From: Vulgatibacter incomptus
GTDB taxonomy: Bacteria; Myxococcota; Myxococcia; Myxococcales; Vulgatibacteraceae
Length of the DNA: 64,000 bases
NCBI RefSeq assembly: GCF_001263175.1
Contig: NZ_CP012332.1
Span: 4,174,220-4,238,219 of the forward strand
Reading direction: 5' to 3'
Shown here piece after piece: positions 26,766 through 35,047 of this stretch (its first letter is position 1; each line of letters opens with the position of its first letter). The notes beneath the pieces are model-generated. The model was given only the letters and a program-made list of their open reading frames with translations. It was not told the DNA's origin and made no database searches. The position numbers were made by a program, and so were the translations under genes.

Positions 26766-27794
26766 ATGGACGACACGATCCGGAGGACCTTTCCCCTGGG
26801 CTTCCTGTGGGAGACGAAGGATCCCTTCCTCTTCTGCGCCCACCACGACGACTCGTATCCGCGCGGCAACGAGGCCCAGGGGCCGGAGGCGTCCCTCGAG
26901 GAGCGCAACCTCGGCAGCGACTTCGAGCCGCGCGACGGCTGGCGGATGTACCACGGCCGCGAGGTCCCGGGCTTTCCCAGCCACCCGCATCGCGGGTTCG
27001 AGACGGTAACCATCGTGCGCCGCGGCCTCATCGATCACTCGGACTCGCTGGGAGCGGCGGCGCGCTTCGGTAGGGGCGACGTCCAGTGGCTCACCGCCGG
27101 TCGCGGCATCCAGCACGCGGAGATGTTCCCCCTCGTCCACCCGGATCGGCCGAACCCGCTCGAGCTCTTCCAGATCTGGCTCAACCTGCCCCGGGCCGAC
27201 AAGAGGGTGGAGCCCCACTTCACCATGCTCTGGGCCAAGGACATCCCCACCCGCGAGGTGGTCGATGATGCCGGGAGACGCACCGCCGTGACGGTGGTGG
27301 CGGGGACCTTTGGCGACGCCACGCCGCCTCCGCCTCCCCCCGGATCTTGGGCGTCCCGTCCCGAGACCGATGTGGCGATCTGGACCCTGCGCATGGAGCC
27401 GGGCGCGAAGTTCACGCTCCCTGCGGCGGCTGCCGGCACGGGGCGTGCGTTCTATTTCTTCGCCGGCAGCTCCCTTCGTGTGGAGACCCAGCGGATCGGT
27501 GCGTCCACCGGCGTCGAGCTTCGAGACGAGCGCAGCGTCACGCTCGAGAACGGACCGGACGAGGCGGAGCTCCTCCTCCTGCAGGGCAGGCCGATCGGTG
27601 AGCCCGTCGCCGCCCACGGGCCCTTCGTGATGAACACGATGGACGAGCTGCGGCAGACCTTCGCCGACTACCAGCGCGACCGCTTCGGCGGCTGGCCCTG
27701 GGAGAGCGACGCGCCGGTCCACCCCCGTGAGTCGGGCCGCTTCGCGAGGCACGCCGACGGCCGGATCGAGCGGGTGGAGGAGGACCTCGCCTGA
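26766..27794 (+). CDS. Pirin-family bicupin
   Basis: 342 residues. N-terminal cupin with the metal-binding motif HPHRGFETVTIV, then a second conserved GDVQWLTAGRGIQHAEMFP stretch with the HAE metal site, and LFQIWLNLPRADK. The C-terminal pirin domain contains AFYFFAGSSLRV and PVAAHGPFVMNT. Pirins bind Fe(II); some act as quercetinases, others as redox-sensing regulators. At 342 residues it is longer than the typical 230-300 because of a Pro-rich insert (TPPPPPPG) near residue 190 and an extended C-terminus. Strong ribosome site GGAGGAGA precedes ATG 26766. Confidence 0.9.
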   Translation: MDDTIRRTFPLGFLWETKDPFLFCAHHDDSYPRGNEAQGPEASLEERNLGSDFEPRDGWRMYHGREVPGFPSHPHRGFETVTIVRRGLIDHSDSLGAAARFGRGDVQWLTAGRGIQHAEMFPLVHPDRPNPLELFQIWLNLPRADKRVEPHFTMLWAKDIPTREVVDDAGRRTAVTVVAGTFGDATPPPPPPGSWASRPETDVAIWTLRMEPGAKFTLPAAAAGTGRAFYFFAGSSLRVETQRIGASTGVELRDERSVTLENGPDEAELLLLQGRPIGEPVAAHGPFVMNTMDELRQTFADYQRDRFGGWPWESDAPVHPRESGRFARHADGRIERVEEDLA

Positions 27795-27878
27795 GCTCCC
27801 ATCGAGCGTCCCGGGGAGGCTGCGAACAACCCGCAGATCGGGATTCTTTGACCCCCGGGGGCCGCGTTGTAGGTTGGC

Positions 27879-28913
27879 GTGCATCCCATGCGAGCCTCCC
27901 GCCACGTCCTGACCATCTTCGCGGTGAACCACCTCCCTCGCGCCGTCCGCTTCTACGATTTGGCGTTCGGCTGGGAGAAGTCGGTCAACGAGCCAGCCTA
28001 CGTGGAGTACACGCTCCCTGAAGGCCGGCGGGTCGGGCTCTACGACCGGGTGGCGTTCGGGCGAAATACCGGGAGGATCCCCGCGGCCGTCGCGGAGGGC
28101 GAGATCGCGCCGTGCGAGCTCTATCTCCACGTCGACGATCCCGAGCCGGCGCTGCGGTCGCTGGCCCAGGCGGGCGCGCGCCCGCTCTCGGGGCTCGAGC
28201 CTCGGCCGTGGGGCGACGAGGCCGCCTATTTCGCGGATCCGGATGGAAACGTGATCGTCGTCGCCCGGCCGCTCCTGCGCTCCGCCGGGCCGGACCCGGA
28301 GACGCCCATCGTCCGTGATGCGATCGCGTCGGCCCAGCGGGACGGACATCGGCAGTCCTCGGGATCGGGACCGATTCAGTTCACCATCCGCCGCGCCGAA
28401 CCCGAGGACTTCGCCGCGGTTCGAGCGATCTATGCCTCCCCGAGGGCGCAGGCCGACACGCTGCAGCTTCCGTTTCCGTCGCTCGATCTCTGGCGCCAGC
28501 GCATGCAGGCGGTGGACCCCCACATGCACTTCCTGGTCGCGTGCGCGGGAGACGACGTGGTCGGCCAGCTCGGGTTGCACGCTTCCTCGCGTCCGCGTCG
28601 CCTTCACGTGGGAGAGCTCGGCATGGGAGTCCGCGACGATTGGCAGGGGCGCGGCGTCGGCACGGCCCTGCTCCGGGCGGCCCTCGACCTCGCCGATCGG
28701 TGGCTGCAGCTGCGCCGGATCGAACTCCAGGTCTACGCGGACAACGCCGCCGCGATCGCCCTCTACCGGCGGCATGGTTTCGTTCTCGAGGGGACGCACC
28801 GCGATTTTGCGTTCCGCGACGGCGCCTACGTCGATGCCCTGTCCATGGGGCGGCTTCGCCCGGAAGGTGCGACGACGCCGGAGGCGGCTCCGACGCCAGG
28901 TCGGACGGAGTGA
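27879..28913 (+). CDS. VOC (glyoxalase-like) domain fused to GNAT acetyltransferase
   Basis: 344 residues in two parts. Residues 8-140: a VOC fold (VLTIFAVNHLPRAVRFYDLAFGW, then LYLHVDDPEPALRSLAQAGARPL and AAYFADPDGNVIVVARPL), as in glyoxalase/bleomycin-resistance proteins. Residues 165-325: a GNAT domain (FTIRRAEPEDFAAVRAIY, ELGMGVRDDWQGRGVGTALL with the acetyl-CoA loop, NAAAIALYRRHGFVLEGT). The second domain resembles the RimJ/L- or phosphinothricin-type group. A 25-residue linker separates them. The fusion suggests a resistance or detoxification function, but the substrate is unknown. Start is GTG 27879 with AGG upstream; ATG 27888 is an alternative. Confidence 0.85.
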   Translation: MHPMRASRHVLTIFAVNHLPRAVRFYDLAFGWEKSVNEPAYVEYTLPEGRRVGLYDRVAFGRNTGRIPAAVAEGEIAPCELYLHVDDPEPALRSLAQAGARPLSGLEPRPWGDEAAYFADPDGNVIVVARPLLRSAGPDPETPIVRDAIASAQRDGHRQSSGSGPIQFTIRRAEPEDFAAVRAIYASPRAQADTLQLPFPSLDLWRQRMQAVDPHMHFLVACAGDDVVGQLGLHASSRPRRLHVGELGMGVRDDWQGRGVGTALLRAALDLADRWLQLRRIELQVYADNAAAIALYRRHGFVLEGTHRDFAFRDGAYVDALSMGRLRPEGATTPEAAPTPGRTE

Positions 28914-29044
28914 TTCCAGCAGCGCCGAAGGTTTTTCGCGAGGGCCTCCAGGCCATTGGTCCCCGACCGATCGTTCGGGTGGCTGTCGCGTGAGCGTCCC
29001 TTCGGTTCTTGACGCCCGGGGTCCAAGACATCACCTCATTTCGT

Positions 29045-29578
29045 ATGGACCTCAGGCCCAAGGCGGTCTCGATCCCCAAGTCGACAGAGGACCTGGAGCA
29101 GGGCAAGTACGGCCCTATCTTCCCGAAGACCCCCGCGAACTACGGCTTCACGATCATCGCGAAGGTCAAGCCCGGCAGGGCTGACGCGATACGGAGCTAC
29201 GGCGAGAGGCTCGCGAAGGCGGTCGATGCCGACCCGGAAATTCTCGCGCCGCTCAAGCTCCACTACCTGCGATGGGTGCTCTTCGACAACGACACCCGAT
29301 TCATGTACCAGGGCATCTTCGACACCGACTTCGACAAATACACCGAAGACGCCATCGTCCTGTTCGGAAAGGCTGGCATCAACACGGCGTTCGAGAACCT
29401 CGAAGGCTTTCCGATGGACTGGAAGACGAACCACGAGGCGTTCGTCCGTTTCGTTCGGGAGCACCAGTGCAACAGCTTCCTCGAGTACGGTGAGTATCCC
29501 TATTTCTCGAGCGACGAGATCAAGAAGGCCCTGAGGATCAAGTCCGACTTCTCGGAGATGCTCGAGCAGATGCAGTAG
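29045..29578 (+). CDS. Dyp-associated ferredoxin-like-fold protein
   Basis: 177 residues, no named family. FTIIAKVKPGRADAIRSYGERL followed by LHYLRWVLFDNDTRFMYQGIFDTDFDKYTEDAI has the strand-helix-strand pattern of dimeric alpha/beta-barrel (ferredoxin-like) proteins, the same fold used in Dyp peroxidase halves and stress-response monooxygenases. The sequence LRWVLFDNDTRFMYQGIFD resembles segments common in proteins encoded beside Dyp peroxidases. First of three tandem genes ending with a Dyp peroxidase (spacings 8 and 1 bases). Start at ATG 29045; no clear ribosome site, and GTG/ATG codons further upstream do not improve it. Confidence 0.7.
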   Translation: MDLRPKAVSIPKSTEDLEQGKYGPIFPKTPANYGFTIIAKVKPGRADAIRSYGERLAKAVDADPEILAPLKLHYLRWVLFDNDTRFMYQGIFDTDFDKYTEDAIVLFGKAGINTAFENLEGFPMDWKTNHEAFVRFVREHQCNSFLEYGEYPYFSSDEIKKALRIKSDFSEMLEQMQ

Positions 29579-29586
29579 GGGCGCCG

Positions 29587-30636
29587 ATGACTCCAAGAGC
29601 CAGGACCTACAACCAGAACCACAAGCCCAGGGCCTACACCAAGGGTCGCAGGCGAGTCAGCGTGTACATCGCTTGGAGCTACCCGGGAGAGGCCAACCGG
29701 GACCCGAGAGGGCTGGACAACCGCTTCTCTACGATGACGGAGGTGCGGCGGGCGCTCTGGCCAAATTACGAGAAGCCCCAGTGGGCCGACCCGCGGCGGT
29801 TTCTGCAAGGGATTGCCGGATCTCTGGAGCTGTTCTTCTGGGCGTGGGTGAAGTTCCAAGATGTCGTCGAGGAGGTCACCGGACACGTCGTTCCCGTGTT
29901 CCAGCGCGTCGATCAGGCAGGGTTCGCGCTACCGCTCGACGAGCGAGTCCTCGGCGACGCGGACACGCTGCTCGTCTTCGGACTGGACCACGACGTCACC
30001 GAGCAGCTCGCCGCTCCCGAGGAGATCGCAGCGGTCCGTGAGTTCCTGAAGCGTGAAGGGACGTGCCTGGTGATCGGCCCTCACCACGATGTCGGGCGTG
30101 CCGACGACCTGGAGGAGCGCGAGGTGGAGCACCTCCATCACGGCGACCCGCTCGTGCCTCGCCAGCAGCGGTTCGGCGGTTACACGCGGTCTCTCCTCGA
30201 CGGCCTCGGGATCCCCGTGGAGAACCAGTGGGGGCTGCGGCCGGCGACGGATGCGAGGATCCGGCACGAGGGCGAGGGAGAAGCCTGGGCCACCGCGCCT
30301 CGCAGCGCGCCGCTGACCGTGATGAGCGACCTCGACACGCGCGGCTGGCTCACGGGCGTCCAGAACTTCAACTTCCACATGCACCTGCCTCATTACGCGA
30401 TCACGACGAAGGACAGCCGCTCCATCCACGTTCTCGCCCGGCAGCCGATCGACCTGACCCGGCCGCATCCCTTCACCGCTGCGGGGAACCGGGAGCTCAA
30501 CGCGCTCGTGTGGGTCCCTCCGGGCGGCGAGAGGGCCGGCGACGTCCTGGTCGTCGACTCCACCGTCTTCAGCGTCCTGTTCGGAGCCGATGAGAGCGTG
30601 GAGCGCTTCTGGAAGAACCTCGCGACGGCGAAATGA
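29587..30636 (+). CDS. Conserved protein in Dyp-peroxidase operon, function unknown
   Basis: 349 residues. No domain recognised with confidence. A hydrophobic patch (GSLELFFWAWVKFQDVV) near residue 85 could touch the membrane. The centre, DADTLLVFGLDHDVTEQL followed by VREFLKREGTCLVIGPHHDVG, has the alternating pattern of a Rossmann-like or ThuA/GATase-like flavodoxin fold with clustered histidines. The C-terminal third is beta-rich (FHMHLPHYAITTKDSRSIHVLARQP). Located between the ferredoxin-like gene and the Dyp peroxidase gene with no room for separate promoters, so it is likely to serve the same process. Confidence 0.65.
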   Translation: MTPRARTYNQNHKPRAYTKGRRRVSVYIAWSYPGEANRDPRGLDNRFSTMTEVRRALWPNYEKPQWADPRRFLQGIAGSLELFFWAWVKFQDVVEEVTGHVVPVFQRVDQAGFALPLDERVLGDADTLLVFGLDHDVTEQLAAPEEIAAVREFLKREGTCLVIGPHHDVGRADDLEEREVEHLHHGDPLVPRQQRFGGYTRSLLDGLGIPVENQWGLRPATDARIRHEGEGEAWATAPRSAPLTVMSDLDTRGWLTGVQNFNFHMHLPHYAITTKDSRSIHVLARQPIDLTRPHPFTAAGNRELNALVWVPPGGERAGDVLVVDSTVFSVLFGADESVERFWKNLATAK

Positions 30637-30637
30637 C

Positions 30638-31951
30638 GTGCTCGAGCTAGACGACATCCAGAGCGGCGTGCTGCGGCCCCGACCTGCCCCGTACGCCGCC
30701 ACGTACGTCCTCTTCCGCATCGACGATCCTCGTGCCGGGCGAGAGGTGATTGGGCGGCTCTCCACGGTGGTGGCCTCCGCCGCCCACCCGACCAGCCCCG
30801 CCGCCGATACCTGGGTGAGCGCGGCGCTCACCTACCGCGGGCTGGAGGCATTGGGTGTGCCGCAGTCGTCGCTCGACGGTTTCTCCTGGGAGTTCCGGCA
30901 GGGGATGGCCGCCCGGGCGAAAGCGCTGGGCGACACCGGCGAGAGCAGCCCCGAACACTGGGAGCGGCCCCTCGGAACGGGCGACGTGCACCTCGTGCTG
31001 GTCACGATCTCACCGGATCAGGAGCATCTCGAAGGAGCGCTCGACCGCGCCCGCGAGACATACGAGGGCGTCGACGGGATCCAGGCGATCTGGCGCCAGG
31101 ACTGTCACTCGTTGCGTTCGGGCAAGGAGCCCTTCGGGTACCGGGACTCCATCGGGTATCCGCCGATCGAAGGGAGCGGGATCCCCGGCACCAATTCCCA
31201 CGAGCGGCCCTTCAAGGCGGGGGAGTTCGTCCTGGGTTACCCCGACGAGACCGGCGGACTTCCGCCGATGCCCGGGCCGGAGGTGCTCGGCCGGAATGGG
31301 ACGTATGTCGCGTTCCGCAAGCTCCACCAGCGCGTCGCGGATTTCCGCAGGTACCTGAAGGAGAATGCGGGCTCCGCCGAGGACGAGGAGCTCCTGGCAG
31401 CGAAGATGATGGGGCGGTGGAGGAGCGGCGCCCCGCTGGCAGCGTGTCCGCTGCACGACGATCCGGAGCTCGGGGCCGATCCACGGCGCAACAACGACTT
31501 CGACTTCGCCGATGACCCGACGGGGTACCAAACGCCACCGGGCTCGCACATCCGGCGCACGAACCCGCGAGACGCGTCCGTCGGAGGCGTCGTGAGACTG
31601 CACCGGATGCTTCGCCGGGGAACGGCCTACGGGCCCGAGCTGCCCGAGGGCGTGCTCGAGGACGACGGCGTCGATCGAGGATTGATGTTCGCCTTCGTCG
31701 GCGCGCACTTGGGCCGCCAGTTCGAATTCGTGCAGTCCGAGTGGATCAACGGCGGGGAGTTTCTGAGCCTCGGCGAGGCCAAGGATCCGATCACAGGCTA
31801 TCCAGACGGAGGCGGATCGTTTTCGATCCCTGCGCGCCCGATCCCTCGGCGCCTGAACGGGCTGCCTCGCTTCGTCGTCACACGAGGCGGCGAGTACGCC
31901 TTCTTGCCCGGCCTGCGCGCGATGCGTTGGCTCGCCGACCTTCGGACGTGA
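30638..31951 (+). CDS. Dyp-type heme peroxidase
   Basis: 437 residues. Dye-decolorising peroxidase: heme enzyme that oxidises bulky substrates with hydrogen peroxide. The family landmarks are present: FGYRDSIGYPPIEG (the catalytic Asp of the G-x-x-D-G motif; here the following Gly is Ser), GEFVLGYPDETG, GTYVAFRKLHQRVADF, and SHIRRTNPRD, in which His is the proximal heme ligand and Arg a distal-side residue. No signal peptide, so cytoplasmic unless exported with a partner. Start is GTG 30638, one base after the previous stop. Third gene of a compact operon. Confidence 0.88.
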   Translation: MLELDDIQSGVLRPRPAPYAATYVLFRIDDPRAGREVIGRLSTVVASAAHPTSPAADTWVSAALTYRGLEALGVPQSSLDGFSWEFRQGMAARAKALGDTGESSPEHWERPLGTGDVHLVLVTISPDQEHLEGALDRARETYEGVDGIQAIWRQDCHSLRSGKEPFGYRDSIGYPPIEGSGIPGTNSHERPFKAGEFVLGYPDETGGLPPMPGPEVLGRNGTYVAFRKLHQRVADFRRYLKENAGSAEDEELLAAKMMGRWRSGAPLAACPLHDDPELGADPRRNNDFDFADDPTGYQTPPGSHIRRTNPRDASVGGVVRLHRMLRRGTAYGPELPEGVLEDDGVDRGLMFAFVGAHLGRQFEFVQSEWINGGEFLSLGEAKDPITGYPDGGGSFSIPARPIPRRLNGLPRFVVTRGGEYAFLPGLRAMRWLADLRT

Positions 31952-32227
31952 GCGGGGGAGGGCGGCCTGCGTCACGGCTGCACGAAAAGCGGAGCTGCGC
32001 CGACGGTGCAGTACCACCGGCCGACAGCGAATCCCTGCCTTGGGGCCGTCAGGGCGGGATTCCTAAATCCGCGCTCGAAAAGGTCGAAGAGTAGACCGCG
32101 ACGATCGATAGCCTCCGCTACCCTGACCCAGCCCGCGAAAAACCCGCGACATTGGACCATTTCAACTCAGTACTGCTTGCGCACGTTCGTGAGGGCAAAG
32201 AAAGGCAGTTCGGAGCAGGGGAAGCCG
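31952..32227. other. Non-coding stretch between Dyp operon and lower-GC gene
   Basis: 276 bases, no supported gene. Base composition falls from the usual high GC towards the right. A minus-strand frame of about 60 codons (31972-32160) is open but has no ribosome site. No repeat matching the end of the tRNA gene at 34008 was found here. Confidence 0.4.
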
Positions 32228-33868
32228 TCAGGGCGTAGTCGAGTCAAGAAGAATGGTAACGCCCCGTTCATTCAACCGATCGACAGCTGCGGCCTTGGCC
32301 AATGATCGGGCATTGAAGATGAGGGAAGGATCGGTGGGCCAATTTATCGTCGTCTGAAAGGTTTTCTCCACTACTGGACCGGCTACCTTGAGTAATTTCG
32401 TACCAGTGGTGGGGCCGTCGGATGCCTGCGGGGAGCCGTAAATCGCGCCGCTGCAAATGATTACGTAGTCTCCGATCTTGCACTCTGCGACTGTAGCCAG
32501 TCCGACGTGACCATCGATCGTGAAATCTGGGTCTACTAGACTTGTTATGCCGACGTCCGATGAACGAGTGATGCAAAGGACAATGCAGCAGAGCTCAATT
32601 GATTTGCGCGAATCCCATAGGTCCGAAATGCATAGTTCGAGGTCGCTCGGAAGGCCGATCGCTCGTGCAAGGTCATGCGCATTCGCAATGAGGGAAGCCT
32701 CGTCGACTGCGGCGGCCGGGAAAATCCCTGCTGGTGGCACTATCGGAAAGACCGTTCTGGTTCCGTCATCCAGGTGAACGGTGATCGACATGGCCTTCGA
32801 AAGGCGTCCGCACTCGCCCACTATCTGTAGCGCTTTCGCGGAACTGCCCAGACTGGCAAGGCTGACCAGAGTAGATGACGATGGACGCTCGAATGTCAGA
32901 CTTAGGGCGCTTGCAGAGGGTGTGATTATGACGTCGAGAAATGCTCCTCGTAAGCGTAGGCGAAGTGATTCGAAGGGCAGGAACGGAAAGACAGAGTGTG
33001 GGTGAAAAAAGTCGGCTGCGTACCTGACGAAGCTCGATCTGTCCTCGTTGGAGAAGTCGACGAAAGCCTTGGCGGTGGGTTTCAGATCCGGAAGGGAAAC
33101 GAGCACATCTCTGTCGTGAAAGATTGATATCGGCCTTGGGTTTCCGAACCTGATTTCACTGAAGTCCGTTAACTCGGACGGCAGGTTTTCCGTGAGCCCA
33201 ATGGCGAGATCGACCATTCGGTCTGGGTCTTTTTCGTTCCGCTGTTCCGTTTTAAAAGTCATTGAAAACCGCTTGTTGCCGGCTTCCTTGCGCCAAAGGT
33301 CCTTTCTGGCGGAATAGTCTTTGGCCTCGCCAATTAGGTCGAAGAGCGTATGGGACAATCCATTCGGTTCGAGTGCTACTTCGACGGCTTCACTGATCGG
33401 GAGGACGAGTGATCGCTTGTGTAGTGAATTGACCTGGTCTGGCTCGAGGTCCCAGAAACGCTTGATTGTCTTCTCGACCCAATGCTTGTCGAAATGGATC
33501 AGGTGGCAGGAGGTGGGGGCGTCAGAACCATGGAAATCGAGAAGGGCAAAAAAGGCCGGATTCGGCCAGTCCAGAAAGTGCCGCAAATTGGAAAGTTTGA
33601 CCCGAGGCGGGTGAACCCTGAGATTCTCGCTGGCCTTGACTTGGAAGAGGACTGAGAGCGACGGTGATATCGCATTGGCAAGCGTGATCGCCTGCCCACT
33701 GCATGGCTCCCCGGTTTGTGATGTGAGATGGCAAACAAAGTCCCATCCCGCTCGATCCCGTTGCACCCGATTCCAGACGATTCCAGCTCGATCAAGTAGA
33801 AGCCCGAAGAAGGATTCTCCAACGGCTCCAATCATATCAGCGGGGTTGGATGGCAACGCTCCTCCCAT
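32228..33868 (-). CDS. Orphan lower-GC gene with DUF4365/nuclease-like N-terminus
   Basis: 546 residues. Residues 10-130 resemble DUF4365-type proteins: IGAVGESFFGLLLDRAG, RDRAGWDFVCHL and LFQVKASENL, spaced like the E...D...Q-x-K residues of PD-(D/E)XK nucleases. The rest (about 400 residues) matches nothing I know; the centre has IRFGNPRPISIFHDRDVLVSL and the C-terminus is beta-rich. Third-position GC is visibly lower than in all neighbours and codon use differs, which fits recent acquisition. It lies 140 bases from tRNA-Phe, a common integration target, on the same strand. Start: ATG 33868 assumed; a GTG at 33910 adds 14 residues. Neither has a good ribosome site. A defence or mobile-cargo role is inference. 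Confidence 0.65.
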   Translation of the reverse strand: MGGALPSNPADMIGAVGESFFGLLLDRAGIVWNRVQRDRAGWDFVCHLTSQTGEPCSGQAITLANAISPSLSVLFQVKASENLRVHPPRVKLSNLRHFLDWPNPAFFALLDFHGSDAPTSCHLIHFDKHWVEKTIKRFWDLEPDQVNSLHKRSLVLPISEAVEVALEPNGLSHTLFDLIGEAKDYSARKDLWRKEAGNKRFSMTFKTEQRNEKDPDRMVDLAIGLTENLPSELTDFSEIRFGNPRPISIFHDRDVLVSLPDLKPTAKAFVDFSNEDRSSFVRYAADFFHPHSVFPFLPFESLRLRLRGAFLDVIITPSASALSLTFERPSSSTLVSLASLGSSAKALQIVGECGRLSKAMSITVHLDDGTRTVFPIVPPAGIFPAAAVDEASLIANAHDLARAIGLPSDLELCISDLWDSRKSIELCCIVLCITRSSDVGITSLVDPDFTIDGHVGLATVAECKIGDYVIICSGAIYGSPQASDGPTTGTKLLKVAGPVVEKTFQTTINWPTDPSLIFNARSLAKAAAVDRLNERGVTILLDSTTP

Positions 33869-33960
33869 TAGGTGCTTCTGAACGGCTAGAAGGCGCAGAT
33901 GGTATCCCACGCTCGAAGCTACCAGCTTGTGAGGAGTTGACCAACGGCGAAACGGAGAAA

Positions 33961-33984
33961 GCCGATCCTGATGTCAGGATCGGC
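33961..33984 (-). terminator. Terminator hairpin behind tRNA-Phe
   Basis: Perfect inverted repeat GCCGATCCTGA / TCAGGATCGGC (11 bases each, 2 between; in practice a 10-bp stem with a 4-base loop) 23 bases past the 3' end of the tRNA, followed on the minus strand by CTTTCTCCGTTT. A typical tRNA transcript terminator with a weak U tract. Confidence 0.7.
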
Positions 33985-34007
33985 CTCCGGGACCTACTCG
34001 TTTCGCT

Positions 34008-34083
34008 TGGTGCCCAGAGCCGGAATCGAACCAGCGACACGGGGATTTTCAGTCCCCTGCTCTACCGACTGAGCTACCTGGGC
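34008..34083 (-). tRNA. tRNA-Phe (GAA)
   Basis: 76 bases on the minus strand. Acceptor arm GCCCAGG pairs with CTCTGGGC-side bases at the 3' end, and the CCA end is encoded. The D arm contains AGCTCAGTCGGTAGAGC, the anticodon arm is GGGGA-CTGAAAA-TCCCC with anticodon GAA, and the T arm has GGTTCGATTCC. All four stems pair. The lower-GC gene at 32228 begins shortly downstream, but no duplicated tRNA 3' end marks an island border within the window. Confidence 0.97.
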
Positions 34084-34162
34084 GCAGCTCTTCCCGGGCG
34101 GGGGAACCGCCGGGGACGCGCGTTTTTTGGCCGATCTGGCGGACACTGTCAACTCCGAATCG

Positions 34163-35047
34163 TCAGCGGGAGCGCGATGGGAGGGTGCGGGCGGCGCCGA
34201 CGAGGTGGAGCTCGGCGAGGTCGAGGTCGGCAGCGAGCGGGAGATCGGGGGCGAGGCCGGAGCGCTGGTGGGCGCGGGCGGCGCGGTGGTGGGCGAGGAA
34301 GGTGAGGGTGGCGAGGCGGGCCAGGCGCTGGGAGGGATCGTTGGCCGGGGCAGGGGAGGCCAGGGCTGCGGCGAGGGCGGCCAGGAAGGTCTGCTGGGCG
34401 GTGGAGGCCCGCTGCTGCTGGGTGGCTGAGGCGCGGGTGGCAGTGGCGGCGGCGTCGAGGTGGACGGCGAAGGCGGCGGGGAGGACGCGGGCGACCTCGT
34501 CGAGGCCCCGGCGCACGGCTCGGATGGCGGCGGGGCCGGCCTCGCCGGCGACGAGGCGGGTGAGGATGGCGAAGATCTCCTCGGCGGCGCAGGTCGCGGC
34601 CTCGGCCCAGAGATCGGCCTTGTCGCGGAAGTAGAAGAGCAGGTTCTGGCGGCTGAGGCCGGCGTCGGCGGCGAGAGTCTCTAGGCGGCCGGCCTCGAGG
34701 CCTTCGAGGGAGAGGCGCTCGATGCACGCGCGGGCGATTGCCTGACGGCGCAGCTCGTGTCGGCGTTCTCCGCCAGCGCTGGCTGCTGCACGGTCTGATC
34801 CCTCGGGTTTCGGGCTGGAACTGAGGCGCCGGTCTATCGGCGTTGAGCGGTCTGATCCGTCGGTTCTCGCGTTTGAGCTGCGGCGCGTGTTCCCGGCGGT
34901 GGACTTCGAACCTTCCGATCGTTGGGACCGCTGGCTCGAGCGGCGCCCGCCGCCGGCATTTGCCGCGAGGCGGTCTGCCTCGGTTGGGCTCGAGGTCCGG
35001 CGCCCGCCCGCGCGCGCCGCCGGGCGGCCCGTTCCATTCGCTCCCAT
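34163..35047 (-). CDS. TetR-family regulator with repeat-built N-terminal arm
   Basis: 294 residues. The first ~95 residues are low complexity and made of four units of about 20 residues, each beginning R-R-x-S-S and most containing an E/D-G-S-D/K-R segment (residues 16-34, 35-54, 55-72, 73-94); the DNA shows the same units at 34766-35002. A TetR domain follows: AIARACIERLSLEGLEAGRLETLAADAGLSRQNLLFYFRDK with recognition helix SRQNLLFYF. The C-terminal half is Ala-rich helical. Start chosen at ATG 35047 because GGGAGGAAGC precedes it; a longer frame to 35131 is unlikely. Divergent from the ether-lipid operon, which it might regulate. Confidence 0.78.
   Translation of the reverse strand: MGANGTGRPAARAGGRRTSSPTEADRLAANAGGGRRSSQRSQRSEGSKSTAGNTRRSSNARTDGSDRSTPIDRRLSSSPKPEGSDRAAASAGGERRHELRRQAIARACIERLSLEGLEAGRLETLAADAGLSRQNLLFYFRDKADLWAEAATCAAEEIFAILTRLVAGEAGPAAIRAVRRGLDEVARVLPAAFAVHLDAAATATRASATQQQRASTAQQTFLAALAAALASPAPANDPSQRLARLATLTFLAHHRAARAHQRSGLAPDLPLAADLDLAELHLVGAARTLPSRSR

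Noticed and set aside
31972-32160. Small minus-strand frame downstream of the Dyp operon
   Set aside because: No ribosome site, no recognised family and no partner.
32228-34083. Integrated island bounded by direct repeats of the tRNA-Phe 3' end
   Set aside because: I found no second copy of the tRNA end and no integrase or recombinase gene in the window.
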